Below, piece by piece: positions 1 to 9,689 of a stretch of 64,000 bases of DNA. A program made the position numbers and the translations under genes. The notes beneath the pieces were generated by a model. That model worked only from the letters and a program-made list of their open reading frames with translations. It did not search any database and had not been told where the DNA came from. The first letter of the stretch is position 1; each line of letters opens with the position of its first letter. The DNA comes from Chromatiaceae bacterium (GTDB taxonomy: Bacteria > Pseudomonadota > Gammaproteobacteria > Chromatiales > Chromatiaceae): NCBI GenBank assembly GCA_007693535.1, contig REDK01000106.1:1-64000 (forward strand), given 5' to 3'.

Positions 1-1093
1 GGAACATCTTGCCCTCGCCGAACAGGTCGCCGACCACGTTCATGCCGTCCATCAGTGGTCCTTCGATCACATTGATCGGGGCGCCGAGGGCCTGGCGCGC
101 CTCTTCGGCATCCTCGACGATGTAATCGGTGATGCCCTTGATCAGGGCGTACTCGATGCGTTTGGCCACTGGCGCCTCGCGCCAGGCCAGGTCGGGCTTG
201 CTGTCACCGGTACTGCCGTCGCCCTTGTATTTAGGGGCCAGATCGAGCAGGCGTTCGGTGGCATCGGGGCGACGATTCAGGATCACGTCGGTAACCGCGT
301 CGCGCAGTTCCGCCGGCAGGTCGTCATAGACCGCTAGCTGACCGGCATTAACGATGCCCATGTCCATCCCAGCGCGGATGGCATGATAGAGAAAAACCGA
401 ATGGATCGCCTCGCGCACCGGGTTGTTGCCGCGAAACGAGAACGAGACGTTAGAGACCCCGCCGGAGACCTTGGCATACGGCAGTTCCGCCTTGATTCGG
501 CGCGTCGCTGCGATAAAATCGACCGCGTAATTGTTGTGCTCTTCGATACCAGTGGCGACCGCGAAGATATTGGGATCAAAAATGATGTCCTCGGGCGGGA
601 AGCCGATCTCCTCCACCAGGATGCGATAGGCGCGGGTGCAGATCTCCACCTTGCGCGCCTCGGTATCGGCCTGGCCAACCTCGTCGAAGGCCATCACCAC
701 CACTGCCGCGCCATAGCGGCGGCATTTGCGCGCCTGCTCGCGAAACGGCGCCTCGCCCTCTTTGAGGCTGATGGAATTGACGATGGCCTTGCCCTGCACG
801 CATTTGAGACCGGCCTCGATGACCGACCATTTCGACGAGTCGATCATCACCGGGACGCGGGCAATGTCGGGTTCGGCGGCGATCAGGTTCAGGAAGCGCA
901 CCATCGCCGCCTCTGAATCCAGCATTGCCTCGTCCATATTGATATCGATGATCTGGGCGCCGTTCTCCACCTGGTGGCGAGCCACGTCCAAGGCGCCATC
1001 GAAGTCGCCGTCGAGGATCAGGCGTTTGAAGCGGGCAGAACCAGTGACATTGGTGCGCTCGCCGATATTGATGAAGGTGGCTTGAGGGGTCAT
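1..1093 (-). CDS. metH: Methionine synthase, core part without homocysteine domain (partial at left edge)
   Basis: Cobalamin-dependent transfer of methyl from methyltetrahydrofolate towards homocysteine. The translation opens [20 protein letters not shown], which is the start of the pterin-binding domain of classical MetH (about residue 350 in E. coli). It continues through the conserved [18 protein letters not shown] and [12 protein letters not shown] stretches into the cobalamin-cap region ([20 protein letters not shown]), where the window ends. The ATG at 1093 has an in-frame TGA only two codons upstream, so no homocysteine-binding domain is fused at the N-terminus. The gene lies downstream of the lytic transglycosylase on the same strand, after a 308-bp gap. 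No strong ribosome site is visible. Family assignment is secure; the split form is read directly from the start region. Confidence 0.93.
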   Translation of the reverse strand, partial: MTPQATFINIGERTNVTGSARFKRLILDGDFDGALDVARHQVENGAQIIDINMDEAMLDSEAAMVRFLNLIAAEPDIARVPVMIDSSKWSVIEAGLKCVQGKAIVNSISLKEGEAPFREQARKCRRYGAAVVVMAFDEVGQADTEARKVEICTRAYRILVEEIGFPPEDIIFDPNIFAVATGIEEHNNYAVDFIAATRRIKAELPYAKVSGGVSNVSFSFRGNNPVREAIHSVFLYHAIRAGMDMGIVNAGQLAVYDDLPAELRDAVTDVILNRRPDATERLLDLAPKYKGDGSTGDSKPDLAWREAPVAKRIEYALIKGITDYIVEDAEEARQALGAPINVIEGPLMDGMNVVGDLFGEGKMF

Positions 1094-1401
1094 AAATCAT
1101 GCGCCCAGGCTGGTCGTTGGATTATGTCGATCATTGTCCGGGCTGGGCTGTCCAGGTTCAACCTCGGCCCAGGGTCAAGCCCAGGGTCAATGCCAGAGAC
1201 CGCAGCCCGAGCTGAGGATAGATCTTGGGGTGCATCCTGGGGGGATGCGGGGGGTGGGGGGATGCGGGGCAGCGCCCCGGATCGGGACCGCCTTGCCGAT
1301 AGCCGACGCGTCGCGCCGCTGCCGGGGTGGACCCTGATCGGGACCGCCCGGTTGGAGCGGAGCAGTCGGGCGTGGGTAACTCGCGGGGTGAGCGGCAGGA
1401 C
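1094..1401. other. Spacer with short G-rich direct repeats
   Basis: About 300 bp between the transglycosylase stop and metH. It holds two copies of TGGGGGGATGCGGGG side by side (about 1237-1266) and two copies of GATCGGGACCGCC (about 1280 and 1337). I see no gene, and no recognisable cobalamin or SAM riboswitch. Confidence 0.4.
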
Positions 1402-2148
1402 TCAAAGGCCGCTGTAGAGGCCGCGCTCTGCCGACAGGAACTGCAGCACCGTGCGCACGTAGCCTTGGGTCTCGCGAAACGGCGGGATCTGATTGCCGTA
1501 GCGCTTGACTGCTCCCTCGCCAGCGTTGTAGGCGGCCAGCGCCAGCCGTAGGTCATTGTCGAACATGTCCAGCAGCAGGCGCAGGTAGGTAGCACCGCCG
1601 CGGATGTTCTCGGCCGGGTCCCAGATGTCGCGCACATGAAAGCGCCGGGCGGTCCCCGGCATCAGTTGCATCAGCCCGCAGGCCCCGGCGTGAGACAGGG
1701 CGTCGGGCCGGTAGGCCGACTCGGCCCGGATCACCGCGTGCAGCAGTTCGGCCGGGACCCGGTGGCGGCGTGCGGCGGCCTGGATCAGGCCCTCGTACCG
1801 CGCGCGACGGGTGGCCATCGAGCCACTGACAAGCGGGGCTGGCGGGCGCCGGGCGTAGACATCGGGGTGGGCGTCGAGGGGGTTTCGCAGGCGCGTCTGC
1901 AGGCGTGCCTGAGATTCGGCCTGCCGTCGCCGCAACTCCTCCGAGGAACGCTGGTGTTCGGTCACCAGCCGCGCCGACGAGCGCTTCCATTCCAGTTGCA
2001 GGTTGGGCTTGCTCAGGGGCTCGTCGGAAAAGTAGACGTTACCGTCGGCATCGACGTACTTATAGACATCCGCCCCGGCCGGGGACGCGAGCGCGGCCAC
2101 CAGCCAGGCGGCGAGCAGGAGCAAGCGGCCCGTGCGATTGCGATCCAT
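1402..2148 (-). CDS. Lytic transglycosylase with N-terminal DUF4124 domain
   Basis: Cleaves peptidoglycan glycan strands in the periplasm. The 248-residue protein has a signal peptide (LLLLAAWLVAALASPAGA), then a short DUF4124-type segment (VYKYVDADGNVYFSDEP, residues 28-44), a charged linker rich in Arg, Gln and Glu, and a C-terminal SLT domain from about residue 118. The SLT signatures are visible: catalytic Glu143 in RAESAY, GLMQLMPGTA at 158-167, and AAYNAGEGAV. A DUF4124 segment followed by SLT is a common proteobacterial arrangement. The ATG at 2148 begins the signal peptide. It is transcribed towards metH, but the wide gap gives no strong reason to call an operon. Confidence 0.9.
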   Translation of the reverse strand: MDRNRTGRLLLLAAWLVAALASPAGADVYKYVDADGNVYFSDEPLSKPNLQLEWKRSSARLVTEHQRSSEELRRRQAESQARLQTRLRNPLDAHPDVYARRPPAPLVSGSMATRRARYEGLIQAAARRHRVPAELLHAVIRAESAYRPDALSHAGACGLMQLMPGTARRFHVRDIWDPAENIRGGATYLRLLLDMFDNDLRLALAAYNAGEGAVKRYGNQIPPFRETQGYVRTVLQFLSAERGLYSGL

Positions 2149-2581
2149 TGTCTGTACCCCCCGGCAGCAGGCGCCACCCGCGCGGAGGTGGCGCCAAGGT
2201 GGGGCGCGACGGCCCCGAAACGGCCCTTAAACGGCCCCGGGGACGACCCCGGAGACGGCGTCACCAGTCGGCTGGAGCGTCTCCCGCCGGCCCAGGCATC
2301 AGGTCCATGCCTCGCCGGCCCGGCCGCCAACCCCCGGCCGGTAAACCCCGGCCGCGACGGCCCCGAAACGATGTTTGCATCCGACCCGAACCGAACCGGC
2401 CCCGAACGTGCCCCGAACAGGTCCCAACCAGCCCCGGTACGCCTGTCGTCAGGGCTCCGACACTGATCTCGACTTCATTCTGACAATCATTCTAATTTGT
2501 GTTCTTTTGCCAACACTTGGGTATTTTTCTTCACAAAGTTTAGAGGGTGCTCGCCATTGGTCAAATGACCCCCGACAGGCG
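2149..2581. other. GC-rich spacer with a 17-bp direct repeat
   Basis: No gene seen. GCGACGGCCCCGAAACG occurs at 2206-2222 and again at 2354-2370. The last 120 bases turn AT-rich and lead into the promoter of the next gene. Confidence 0.4.
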
Positions 2582-2609
2582 TTGCATTTTGCAATTGGTT
2601 TTCTATACT
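2582..2609 (+). promoter_or_regulatory. Sigma-70-type promoter of the MepK-like gene
   Basis: TTGCAT at 2582-2587 and TATACT at 2604-2609 are separated by 16 bp, inside an AT-rich island that is unusual for this genome. The downstream ATG at 2648 has GGGGGAATTC just before it as a ribosome site. Inferred from consensus only. Confidence 0.55.
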
Positions 2610-2647
2610 AGCGGTGCACGACAAAACCATCCAATCCGGGGGAATTC

Positions 2648-3205
2648 ATGAACCGACGCGACCTGATCGGCGCGGGGCTCGGTCTGGGGTTGGCCGTTGC
2701 TGCCGCTCCCTTGCCAGCACTTGCCCGTACCCGCAGCGAGACGCCCAGCGGCCAGCCGCGGGTCCTCTCGCTCCATCATCTGCACACCAACGAGCGTCTC
2801 ACCCTCGCCTATCGTATCGGCGATCACTACCAGCGCAGCGCCCTGCAGCGCCTCAACCACTTCCTGCGCGACCATCGCACCGGCGATGTCACTAGCATCG
2901 ATCCGCGCCTGTTCGATCTCCTTCACGATGTCCAGCGCCAGCTTGGCAACCCGGACGGCACCTTCCAGGTTCTGAGCGCCTACCGCTCGCCGCGGACCAA
3001 CGCCATGCTGAGCCGCACCTCGCGCGGGGTCGCTACCCGCAGTCTGCACCTGACCGGCCAGGCCATCGATGTACGCCTGACCCAGGCCTCCACCCGCAAC
3101 ATCCGTGACGCGGCGCTGGGTCTGAGTCGCGGCGGTGTTGGCTTCTATCCGCGTTCCGACTTCGTCCATCTCGATACCGGTCGAGTCCGGCGCTGGGGCG
3201 CCTAA
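2648..3205 (+). CDS. MepK/YcbK-like murein endopeptidase (DUF882, peptidase M15 fold)
   Basis: Probable zinc peptidase acting on peptide crosslinks of murein in the periplasm, in the family of E. coli MepK (YcbK). The N-terminus MNRRDLIGAG followed by a hydrophobic stretch to ALA looks like a twin-arginine signal. The M15 zinc ligands are recognisable as His134 and Asp141 in HLTGQAIDVR, and His174 in FVHLDTG. The SAYRSPRTN segment at 110-118 is the usual preceding motif. The length of 185 residues matches the family. A good ribosome site precedes the ATG, and it has its own promoter. It appears to be a single-gene unit, with GC-rich spacer and then the convergent gltX downstream. Confidence 0.9.
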   Translation: MNRRDLIGAGLGLGLAVAAAPLPALARTRSETPSGQPRVLSLHHLHTNERLTLAYRIGDHYQRSALQRLNHFLRDHRTGDVTSIDPRLFDLLHDVQRQLGNPDGTFQVLSAYRSPRTNAMLSRTSRGVATRSLHLTGQAIDVRLTQASTRNIRDAALGLSRGGVGFYPRSDFVHLDTGRVRRWGA

Positions 3206-3479
3206 ACCCGATCGCCCGGCCCCCGATCTCCCGGCCCCCTGTCGCGCCCGGCCCCCAGAGTTGCCGGACCCCCAGTTGCCGGGCCCAGGCTGCCGCCGGG
3301 GGCTGGCCTCTCACTGCCTGACCGTGGCCCTGCGCCTGGGCATCGGCGCCGCTAGGCATGTGGGCCGTTCCGCGGGGCTGCGGCCAGCACCGGTACCCCA
3401 CAAGCGAGCACCCACAAGCGAGCAGGGCGGCGCGGGCCACTGCTGGCTGGCACGGCAGGCCCGCTCTCGGTCTGCGCGG

Positions 3480-4898
3480 CTAGTTCACTGCCGCCGCGCG
3501 GGCATCGATGAAGGCCAGCGCCCGATCGATGCGCCGCATGGTCGCCGGCTTACCCACCAGTTGCAGGGTGATGTCGATCCCTGGCGAGGCGGCGCGCCCG
3601 ACGATAGCCACGCGCAGCGGCTGGGCGACCTTGCCGAGATTCAGCCCCAAGTCGCTCGCCACCCGCTCGACGACATGGTGCAGGGTCTCCTGCTGCCAGT
3701 CCTGCAGGGCCAGCATATCCAGCTCTGCCCGCAGCCGGGCCAGCGGCTCGCGCGCCACTGGGCGCAGATGCTTCTTGGCCGAGTCGGCGTCGTACTCGGC
3801 GAAGTCCTCATAGCAGAAGGCACTGATCGCGGCGAGTTCGGTCAGCGTCTTGGCGCGCGCGGCCTGGGCGCTGACCACCTCCGCCAGGTCCGGCCCCTCG
3901 GTCGGGTCGATCCCCAGATGGCCCATGTGCGGGCTCAGCAACCGGGCGATACGCAGCGGGTCGCTATGCTGGATGTAATGCTGGTTGAGCCAGTCGAGCT
4001 TGTCGGTGTTGAAGCTGGAGGCGGCCTTGTTTACCGCCTCCAGATCGAACAGTTCGATCATCTCCTCCAGCGAAAAAACCTCCTGATCTCCGTGTGACCA
4101 GCCCAGGCGCACCAAATAGTTGAGCAGCGCCTCAGGCAGATAGCCCAGGTCGCGATAGGCGACCACGCTGACCGCGCCGTGCCGCTTGGATAGGCGTGCC
4201 CCGTCCGCGCCCAGGATCATCGGCACATGGGCATAGCGCGGCGGGGTCTGGCCCAGCGCCTTGAGGATGTTGATCTGGCGCGGGGTGTTGTTGAGATGAT
4301 CGTCGCCGCGAATGACGTGGGTGATCCCCATATCGGCATCATCGACCACCACCGACAGGTTATAGGTCGGCGAGCCGTCGCTGCGGCGCAGGATCAGGTC
4401 GTCCAGTTCCGCGTTGGCAAAGGCGACGCGACCGCGGATCATGTCATCGACAACGACGACGCCGTCTACCGGGTTGCTGAAGCGGATCACATGAGGCGCG
4501 TTCGGGTCGACCGCGCGCGCGCGGCAATGACCGTCGTAGCGGGGCTTAACCTTCGCCGCCATCTGGGTGTCGCGCAGGCGGTCCAGGCGCTCCTTGGAGC
4601 AGTTGCAGCGATAGGCGAGGCCCTTGTCGAGCAACTCGTCGATGACCGCCTGGTAGCGCTCGAAGCGCTGGGTCTGGAAAAACGGCCCCTCGTCATAGTC
4701 GAGGCCGAGCCAGGTCATGCCTTCCATAATGGCGTTGACCGACTCGGTCGTGGAGCGCTCCAGGTCCGTATCCTCGATGCGCAGCACGAACTGCCCGCCA
4801 TGTTTGCGGGCGAACAAAAAACAGAACAGCGCGGTGCGGGCGCCGCCCACATGCAAATAGCCGGTCGGGGACGGGGCAAAGCGGGTGCGGACGGTCAT
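3480..4898 (-). CDS. gltX: Glutamyl-tRNA synthetase
   Basis: Charges tRNA-Glu with glutamate in the cytoplasm. The 472-residue class I synthetase has the HIGH-equivalent HVGG at 16-19 and the KMSKS-equivalent LSKRHG at 236-241. Cys98, Cys100, His124 and Cys125 lie where the zinc site is found in the E. coli enzyme. The length is normal for discriminating bacterial GluRS. The ATG at 4898 begins [16 protein letters not shown], the conserved N-terminus. It is transcribed away from the plus-strand gene at 5011 and converges with the MepK-like gene. Confidence 0.97.
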   Translation of the reverse strand: MTVRTRFAPSPTGYLHVGGARTALFCFLFARKHGGQFVLRIEDTDLERSTTESVNAIMEGMTWLGLDYDEGPFFQTQRFERYQAVIDELLDKGLAYRCNCSKERLDRLRDTQMAAKVKPRYDGHCRARAVDPNAPHVIRFSNPVDGVVVVDDMIRGRVAFANAELDDLILRRSDGSPTYNLSVVVDDADMGITHVIRGDDHLNNTPRQINILKALGQTPPRYAHVPMILGADGARLSKRHGAVSVVAYRDLGYLPEALLNYLVRLGWSHGDQEVFSLEEMIELFDLEAVNKAASSFNTDKLDWLNQHYIQHSDPLRIARLLSPHMGHLGIDPTEGPDLAEVVSAQAARAKTLTELAAISAFCYEDFAEYDADSAKKHLRPVAREPLARLRAELDMLALQDWQQETLHHVVERVASDLGLNLGKVAQPLRVAIVGRAASPGIDITLQLVGKPATMRRIDRALAFIDARAAAVN

Positions 4899-5010
4899 CG
4901 GCGGTCAGTTCCTCAGCGGCGGCACAGACGGGCCTTCGAGTGTAGCAAAGCCGGGACAGTCCAGGCGCCGGCACCGGGCAACCAAGCAAACGATAACAGG
5001 AGAGGCAGAG

Positions 5011-6084
5011 ATGAAGATCACACGCACCGCGGCGCTCGGCATCGCTACCCTGGGCCTGGCCCTGGTCATCGCCGGGCCGCTGCTGCCCGGCGGCGAACGC
5101 CTGGTCCGCAACGATCCGCCGCGGACCGGTCATGTGACCGACCTGGCCCGCGCCAGTGACGGCTCCATCCTGGCTGGCACCCAGGACGGCGAACTCTGGC
5201 ACCTGAGCAACGGGGTCTGGCGGCGGGTGCCGGTTGACCTGGGCGGGCAGCCGGTCACCGCGCTGGCGGCCGACCTGACCGGCGATCCCGCCCGCGGACC
5301 GATCGGCACCGCCGGCGGGCTGGTCAATCCGCCGCCCGGGGTGCCGCCGCTGAACGAGCGGATTACCGACGAGCAGCCGACCCGCAACGGCCTGGTGGTG
5401 GCCACCGGGGAAGGTCTGCTGATCCAGCGCGGCGACCGTTGGGAGCGGGTCCTGGAGGACGTCTTCATGTACCGGCTGGAGCCCCAGACCCACGACGGCG
5501 GCGAGTATCTGCATGCGGGCAGCGTCGGGCAGGGGGTATTCACTGCCGTCGTGGACGACCTGGTGCACTGGCGGCCCAACCGCAATGGTCTGCCGGAAGG
5601 GCGCAACGTCTTCAGCTTCGTGCAGAGTACCGGCGGATACCTGATTGCCGGCAGCGACCAGGGCCTGTACTGGCAGCCGGCGCCGTTCACCCCCTGGCAA
5701 CCCCTGCGGGTGGGCCTGGAGCGCAGCCGCATGCTCTCCCTGCTGCTGCAACCGGCGGAGCGCGATGCGGCGCAGCGGCTGTGGATTGGCACCGATACTG
5801 GTCTGCATCGGGTCGCGCTGACCGAAGACGAACAGGGACTCGCAGCCACCGCTTACGCCGAACTGATCGAGGCCCCGCCGGAGCACGTGCGCTATGGCAT
5901 CAGTTGGATCGTCCCTTTCGGCGACGGGATTCTGTTCAGCGCCGGCGCCGTCTATCAGTACGGCCCGACAGGTCTGGCCGCCTGGTACCTGATCAGCCTC
6001 GCCGGGGTGGTCCTGATCCTGCTTGGCGGCTGGCTGATGCCGGCACGCAACCCGGCTGGCGAGCAGCCGACCGTCCCCCGGTAG
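5011..6084 (+). CDS. Membrane-anchored propeller-like protein of unknown function
   Basis: I do not recognise a specific family. The 357-residue product begins with a hydrophobic segment (residues 7-27) and ends with a transmembrane helix (WYLISLAGVVLILLGGWLM) and a short basic tail. Between them are repeated strands of the form 'hydrophobic-AGT-x-DG-x-L-W', for example ILAGTQDGELWHL, LIAGSDQGLYWQP and LWIGTDTGLHRV. Such strands are typical of beta-propeller repeats of the YCF48 or two-component-sensor type. The middle of the chain would therefore be extracytoplasmic. AGGAGAGGCAGAG precedes the ATG at 5011, so I prefer this start to longer in-frame ones. Confidence 0.6.
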   Translation: MKITRTAALGIATLGLALVIAGPLLPGGERLVRNDPPRTGHVTDLARASDGSILAGTQDGELWHLSNGVWRRVPVDLGGQPVTALAADLTGDPARGPIGTAGGLVNPPPGVPPLNERITDEQPTRNGLVVATGEGLLIQRGDRWERVLEDVFMYRLEPQTHDGGEYLHAGSVGQGVFTAVVDDLVHWRPNRNGLPEGRNVFSFVQSTGGYLIAGSDQGLYWQPAPFTPWQPLRVGLERSRMLSLLLQPAERDAAQRLWIGTDTGLHRVALTEDEQGLAATAYAELIEAPPEHVRYGISWIVPFGDGILFSAGAVYQYGPTGLAAWYLISLAGVVLILLGGWLMPARNPAGEQPTVPR

Positions 6085-6356
6085 CGAACCCGACACCGAT
6101 CCGGGCACCCCTGGCTGAGGCAGCGGTCCACCTGTCGTTCGGGTGAGCGCGTCGGCACCCGGCTGCAGCACTGCATCGGTCCCGGCCGGTCCCGCCGTCG
6201 CCGGGACCTTTGCCGGTGGTGCTGGTCAAAGGGCAACCGAGGACGCCGACGGGTAACCGCCGGCGCATCCCAACCAGTCATGCGATAACGACGGCCTGGC
6301 CGGTCCGCTGATCGCGGCCGGCCGCCCCCGAAATTCCCGCACGCGAGGCAAGCAGT

Positions 6357-7001
6357 ATGAAAATCCTCCTCCTGGTAGTCGTGCCGGCCGTCCTGGCCGT
6401 CGTTGGGACCTGGTATTTCGTCTTCGTGGTGCAGAATGTCGAGACCCCCGCCTATCAGGTCGTCGAGCAGGACGGGGCGTTTGAGATCCGCGACTATCCA
6501 CCGCTGGTGGTGGCCGAGGTGGCACGCGGCGGCAGCCGCCGCCAGGGCCTGCGCCAGGGCTTTGGGCCGTTGGCCCGCTATATCTTTGCCAAGGAACGCG
6601 GCGGAGGAACGATCGCGATGACCGCCCCGGTGGAACAGCAGGCGCGCACCGAGTCTGGGGCCGCCCCGATCGCGATGACAGCACCGGTCCTGCAGACCGC
6701 GGCCGCCGATGAGCAATGGGCGGTGCGCTTCATCATGCCGGCGCGCTATCGACTGGAGGACCTGCCAGCACCGGCCGGCGACGAGGTCCAACTACGCGAG
6801 TTCCCGCCCCGGCGCATCGCCGCAGTGCGCTTCAGCGGGCGCACCGGCGACGCGCAGCTCGCCACGCAAGAACAGGCCCTGCGGCAATGGCTGGCGGCGC
6901 GCGATCTCCGCCCCAGCGGGGCGCCGGTCTACGCCTATTACAACGACCCCTTCACCCCTGGCCCCCTGCGCCGCAACGAGGTGTTGCTGGAATTGCAATA
7001 G
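6357..7001 (+). CDS. SOUL/HBP-family protein with N-terminal membrane anchor
   Basis: Member of the SOUL heme-binding-protein family; its bacterial role is unsettled. The 214-residue protein starts with one hydrophobic helix (residues 2-24), so the SOUL domain is probably outside the cytoplasm. Diagnostic features are the opening VETPAYQVVEQDGAFEIRDY, two AMTAPV motifs (residues about 86-91 and 103-108), FIMPARY, and the C-terminal RRNEVLLEL. It stands alone, between an orphan membrane protein upstream and the convergent methyltransferase gene. Family assignment is firm; heme binding is only inferred from the family name. Confidence 0.88.
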   Translation: MKILLLVVVPAVLAVVGTWYFVFVVQNVETPAYQVVEQDGAFEIRDYPPLVVAEVARGGSRRQGLRQGFGPLARYIFAKERGGGTIAMTAPVEQQARTESGAAPIAMTAPVLQTAAADEQWAVRFIMPARYRLEDLPAPAGDEVQLREFPPRRIAAVRFSGRTGDAQLATQEQALRQWLAARDLRPSGAPVYAYYNDPFTPGPLRRNEVLLELQ

Positions 7002-7068
7002 TGCTGGAGGCGTTGCGTAGGGGCGGCCTGGTTGGCGGTGCCGGTTGCCCGCTTCCCAGGCACGGCGG

Positions 7069-8664
7069 TCAGGCGCGATCGAGCCCGTCCAGGGCGATCT
7101 CCCAGCCCAGTTGGGCGGCCTCTTCCTGCGCCATCCGGTGCGGCAGGATACCAACGGCACACAGATAATCCTCGCACGCCGGCTCGATGGCGAGGGCGCC
7201 AGCGATGTGCTTGTGTGCCGCGCGCTTGTCGCCTACCGCGGCGAGACAGCGGCCGAGCAGGAACATCGCTGGCGGATTCGGCGGTGGGCCGGCGGCGGCG
7301 TCGGCGAGGATCGCCGCGGCCTCGGCTGGGGCGCCAAACTCCAGGAGGAGCGCGCCGCATTGCACGGCCAGCGGCTCATTCGCACCGATCGGATAAAAGC
7401 GTTGCCAGACCTCTCGGACACAGTCGAGGAGATCGCGGCGCATTACCGCAGGCGCCTGCCGCGCTCCCTGCAGCAGGGTGGTGAAGCAATTCGAGAACAG
7501 GGTCGGGTCGTATCTGGTCAGGCGCAGCAGCCCGATCAGGGCTGGCAGCGACAGCGCCAGCGGATTGCGACTGGCCTGCTCGACCAGCGCAAAGAGGTCC
7601 ATCGGGGCACGGCGGATGAAGGCATTGGCAAACGCTTGTCGGAGTCCCTCGCGTCGGCGGTCATCTCCGTGCGGCCCGGCATCCAGGGCGTAGGCGACCG
7701 TTCCGAGCGGGGCCGCCGGAGGTAACCAGGCCAGGGTGGTACCACCGGCCGCGGCGACATAGGTGCCGATGGCGTCGAAGTTCACCATCATCGAGGCGCA
7801 TGCCGGGGTGTGCTGCTCGATCGTCGGTGCTCCGACCTCCCCAACCTGACCCTCGCCATAGCCTTTGTCCGCGACCAGCAAGAGCAGCCGCTCGCCCAGC
7901 TGAGTCCGAAGCTGGCGTAGCCAGCGGAGTGCCATGCAGGGTAGCAGAATGGCGCGGTTATCCGGGCCGTTGCGGTAACGACCGAGGACCAGGTCCAGAT
8001 CGGCATCCTGATAATAGTTCCAAGCAACCTGATGCAGCTCAAAGCGTGGCGGCAATGGGGTCGGGGCCTGCCGATTGGCCGTCGTCAGGGGCGCTTCGAC
8101 GAGCAGACACTCGTATAGGCGACCGTCGCGGACCACAAAGCAGTCCTGGGGCAGGCTGTCAAAGACATAGTTGGCGATGACGACGACTGGCGCGGGGCCT
8201 GGCGCCAGCATCTGGCCGCTGATCTGTAGTTCGATTGGTCCTGTGCGATCCGGGCTGGTCCTGGCCAGTTCCAGTTGACCGGCGGCGAATTGGGGCGCCA
8301 GTTGCGGATGCGCACGTAGGAAGTCCAGCGTCCGCTGGCTGCCGTCACTGGCGATATAGCACCAGGCCGTCGGTGACGTAAAGCGCGCTGCCAATTCCTG
8401 CAAGAGCAGATAGGCAAAGCGGCCGCTGCCGGCGCCTAGTTCCAGGATGCGATAGGGACCGGGGCCGGCCGCGGGGTGCCACCAGGCCGCGATCAACTCG
8501 GCGTAAGCGGCGGCCAGGTACGGCGTGTTGGTGAGATAGAAGGGGATTGCGCCGCTGGCCCAGGCCTGGTGCCCCTGTTCGGCGTAGTAGGACTGGGTCT
8601 CCAGCCAGAGGCGGCTCTGCGAGAGTCGAACTGCTGATGGGTCGGCGCCGCCTGCTTGGGTCAT
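7069..8664 (-). CDS. SAM-dependent methyltransferase with TPR-like tail
   Basis: Uncharacterised protein of 531 residues from the ATG at 8664. The SAM-binding motif ILELGAGSGRFAYLL lies at residues 73-87. It is followed by VVVIANYVFDSLPQDCFV, which resembles the acidic-loop region of MidA/NDUFAF7-type methyltransferases (inference). The last 150 residues look like helical repeats (GALLLEFGAPAEAAAILADA, LLGRCLAAVGDKRAAHKHI). The conserved-looking N-terminus SQSRLWLETQSYYAEQG suggests a defined family. An in-frame ATG at 8802 would add 46 poorly conserved-looking residues. The substrate is unknown; it could be a protein. It is the last gene of a minus-strand block of orphans. Confidence 0.65.
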   Translation of the reverse strand: MTQAGGADPSAVRLSQSRLWLETQSYYAEQGHQAWASGAIPFYLTNTPYLAAAYAELIAAWWHPAAGPGPYRILELGAGSGRFAYLLLQELAARFTSPTAWCYIASDGSQRTLDFLRAHPQLAPQFAAGQLELARTSPDRTGPIELQISGQMLAPGPAPVVVIANYVFDSLPQDCFVVRDGRLYECLLVEAPLTTANRQAPTPLPPRFELHQVAWNYYQDADLDLVLGRYRNGPDNRAILLPCMALRWLRQLRTQLGERLLLLVADKGYGEGQVGEVGAPTIEQHTPACASMMVNFDAIGTYVAAAGGTTLAWLPPAAPLGTVAYALDAGPHGDDRRREGLRQAFANAFIRRAPMDLFALVEQASRNPLALSLPALIGLLRLTRYDPTLFSNCFTTLLQGARQAPAVMRRDLLDCVREVWQRFYPIGANEPLAVQCGALLLEFGAPAEAAAILADAAAGPPPNPPAMFLLGRCLAAVGDKRAAHKHIAGALAIEPACEDYLCAVGILPHRMAQEEAAQLGWEIALDGLDRA

Positions 8665-8840
8665 GGCCTGAACTCGGGGGCTGCCATCCTGGGTGGTGCG
8701 ATAGGGCTGCCGCGGGCGCTTGCCGGCGACCTCGCGGTGGCAGCAGGCGTCTGCTCCGGGACCGGCATCCGGCTTGACTGGCAGCGCCTGCTGCGGTGGC
8801 ATCGAGCGTCTGGATGCCGGGCGGTGTTGGCAGCGCGATG

Positions 8841-9422
8841 CTAGACCGTGCAGCCAAGCAGCTTACCCTTCTTGGTCTTGATCTGTAGCGCGGTGGTATG
8901 GGGTACCGCCGTCTGGATGATCGGGATCTGTCCGTTATTCGGGTTCCGTCGGAGCTTCAGAAAGAAGGCGATGACCGCCTGCGGGACGGCGTTGGCGTTC
9001 TGCTGGCGGGTATTGGTGGCGCTGTACACCCGGCAGGTGCCGGGGGTGGCATTGAAGTTGACATGTACCTGCACCGCGTCGGTGCCATTATCGAGTTGCT
9101 CCAGGAACGGTTGCATCCCGGCCGAATTGAATGCGCTGACCAATGCGGTGGCCATCGTTGTCTCATCCATCACCGAGTGGGTATTGGCATCACCGGTGGA
9201 GACGCGGGCCATCGCGAACAGCGGATGATTGCGTAGTTCATCGCCAGCATGGATGTGGGCATGTGGTGCCGGCTGGATACCGAAATTGCCCTTGCCAAAG
9301 GCTGCGCCCGGACGCAAGACCCCATCGGGCGCGATCTGGTTCCCTTGGACGGTATGGGTGTGGATCGAGGTGAATGCGATCTTGATGTCGGTCAGCGTGT
9401 AATCAGTGCGTTTGTAGGGCAT
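8841..9422 (-). CDS. Orphan 193-residue protein, His/Asn/Thr-rich
   Basis: No family recognised. AGGACA before the ATG at 9422 supports the start at MPYKRTDYTLTDIKIAF. The protein has no signal peptide or membrane helix. The first half carries a histidine-rich segment (TSIHTHTVQGN, PAPHAHIHAGDELRNHP). The second half reads as alternating strand and helix (AVQVHVNFNATPGTCRVY, PQAVIAFFLKLRR) and ends with a basic KTKKGKLL. The Asn and Thr content is higher than in neighbouring genes, which hints at transfer. It lies just upstream of the TPR-methyltransferase on the same strand, so the methyltransferase could act on it (speculative). Confidence 0.55.
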   Translation of the reverse strand: MPYKRTDYTLTDIKIAFTSIHTHTVQGNQIAPDGVLRPGAAFGKGNFGIQPAPHAHIHAGDELRNHPLFAMARVSTGDANTHSVMDETTMATALVSAFNSAGMQPFLEQLDNGTDAVQVHVNFNATPGTCRVYSATNTRQQNANAVPQAVIAFFLKLRRNPNNGQIPIIQTAVPHTTALQIKTKKGKLLGCTV

Positions 9423-9689
9423 TGTCCTGACCTCGAGTTGCGTGGACTGGCGTGGCGGGTCTCCGGGTGAGGGCTGGTCGGCTGGCAATCCTGGCCCGCG
9501 GTCGCGCGGCGTCACCTGTGCGGCGCAGCGAGACGGCCCGATAGGGACCAACACCAGCCAAGCTGGCGCGGTGTCACAAGGGGGCGTTGCCGCCGATCGC
9601 AGCGCCACTAACCTGACCACTATAGTCGGTGTTTGCGTCAGTGGCGGCCGCATGCTCGCCACGCTGCGTTCATTCATCGGCGCACCGGG

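Noticed and set aside
1094-1401. Cobalamin or SAM riboswitch upstream of metH
   Set aside because: No B12-box or SAM-aptamer core is visible; the stretch is dominated by G-rich direct repeats.
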